Origin: Streptosporangiaceae bacterium
GTDB taxonomy: Bacteria; Actinomycetota; Actinomycetes; Streptosporangiales; Streptosporangiaceae
Direction: 5' to 3'
DNA length: 5,342 nucleotides
NCBI GenBank assembly: GCA_030052355.1
Contig: JASIGS010000560.1
Location: 1-5,342, forward strand
Shown here: in pieces, positions 4,942 through 5,342 of the stretch
How the letters are laid out: every line of letters begins with the position of its first letter
How positions within the stretch are numbered: the stretch's first letter is position 1
Notes under the pieces: model-generated
What the model was told of the DNA's origin: nothing
What the model saw: the letters and a program-made list of their open reading frames with translations, nothing else
Databases searched by the model: none
Program-made: the position numbers and the translations under genes

Positions 4942-5342
4942 GTGACTGTGGGGACGCAGGATCCGGAACGCCTGGCCGCCGCCCGAAACGAGCTGGTGAG
5001 CTACGGGGCCCGCATGCAGGCCGACGGCCTCGCCGTGGGCAGCGCGGGCAACCTCAGCGCCAGGATCGGCCGCATCGTGCTCATTACCCCGTCCGGCGTG
5101 GCGTACAGCGAGCTGCAGCAGCGCGACATCTGCACGGTGGCGCTCGACGGCACCCATCTCGACGTCCCGGAGTTGCCATCCACCGAGACCCCCATGCACC
5201 TGGCGGTCTATGCGGCGACTCCGGCACAGGCCGTGGTGCATACCCACTCGGCCGAGGTCGTCGCGCTGTCAGCGACCCGCAGCGAGCTGCCCGCCATCCA
5301 CTACGCGATCACCGGCCTGGGCGGGCCGGTCCAGGTCGCGCC
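4942..5342 (+). CDS. Class II aldolase/adducin family protein, L-fuculose-phosphate aldolase-like (3' end outside window)
   Basis: The first 133 codons of a zinc-dependent class II aldolase, which cleaves sugar phosphates such as L-fuculose-1-phosphate to DHAP and an aldehyde; relatives act as epimerases or decarboxylases. The landmarks match E. coli FucA: GSAGNLSAR (33-41, phosphate-binding loop), LITPSG (47-52), STETPMH (80-86) with Glu82 equivalent to catalytic Glu73, and VVHTHS (98-103) with zinc ligands His100 and His102. LPAIHYAITGLGG (116-128) parallels FucA's IPAIHYMIAAAGG. The third zinc histidine lies beyond the window edge. An in-frame TAA at 4933-4935 limits the start to the GTG at 4942 or the GTG at 4948; the promoter spacing fits 4948 slightly better, and there is no Shine-Dalgarno sequence. 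The exact sugar substrate is unknown, so no symbol is given. Confidence 0.9.
   Translation, partial: MTVGTQDPERLAAARNELVSYGARMQADGLAVGSAGNLSARIGRIVLITPSGVAYSELQQRDICTVALDGTHLDVPELPSTETPMHLAVYAATPAQAVVHTHSAEVVALSATRSELPAIHYAITGLGGPVQVA

Noticed and set aside
4904..4946. GTCAC/GTGAC inverted repeat flanking the divergent spacer
   Set aside because: It is produced by the two start codons both reading GTGAC; 5-bp arms around 33 bases carry no further support as an operator.
4909..5247. Upstream extension of the methyltransferase frame to an ATG at 5247
   Set aside because: The extra residues are antisense to the conserved class II aldolase sequence (SAGNLS, ITPSG, VVHTHS) and unlike any methyltransferase N-terminus.

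Overview
The window looks like chromosomal DNA of a high-GC actinobacterium. The signs are very GC-rich third codon positions, GTG starts, -10 boxes of the TANNNT type without good -35 boxes, probable leaderless starts, and a luciferase-like oxidoreductase of a type common in F420-using actinomycetes. I cannot name the genus. I see no insertion sequence, phage, CRISPR, tRNA or rRNA signature.

Layout. The left edge (1-209, +) holds the last 68 codons of a probable FAD-dependent monooxygenase. It converges on a peptidase pair across a strong hairpin (227-270). The pair is read on the minus strand: an M55 D-aminopeptidase of the DppA type (1600-2451), then an M20 zinc peptidase (273-1607). The two overlap by 8 bases, so they are almost certainly one translationally coupled operon. 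A 295-base non-coding stretch (2452-2746) with several inverted repeats separates them from a small VOC/glyoxalase-fold gene (2747-3133, -). That gene is divergent from a luciferase-like flavin/F420 oxidoreductase (3238-4122, +). Their 104-base spacer contains a perfect 16-bp palindrome (3154-3169) just downstream of a -10-like box, the best candidate operator in the window. The oxidoreductase converges on a class I SAM-dependent methyltransferase (4147-4908, -). This is divergent from a class II aldolase of the fuculose-phosphate aldolase family (4942 to beyond 5342, +), with only 33 bases between the start codons.

How the genes work together. The M55/M20 pair is the only clear functional module. 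It would plausibly trim D-amino-acid-containing or other small peptides, which the M20 enzyme or later enzymes process further. The other genes are single metabolic enzymes with no sequence evidence of a shared pathway. I found no clear novel system. The regulatory DNA in the two divergent spacers and the dppA leader is the most interesting part.
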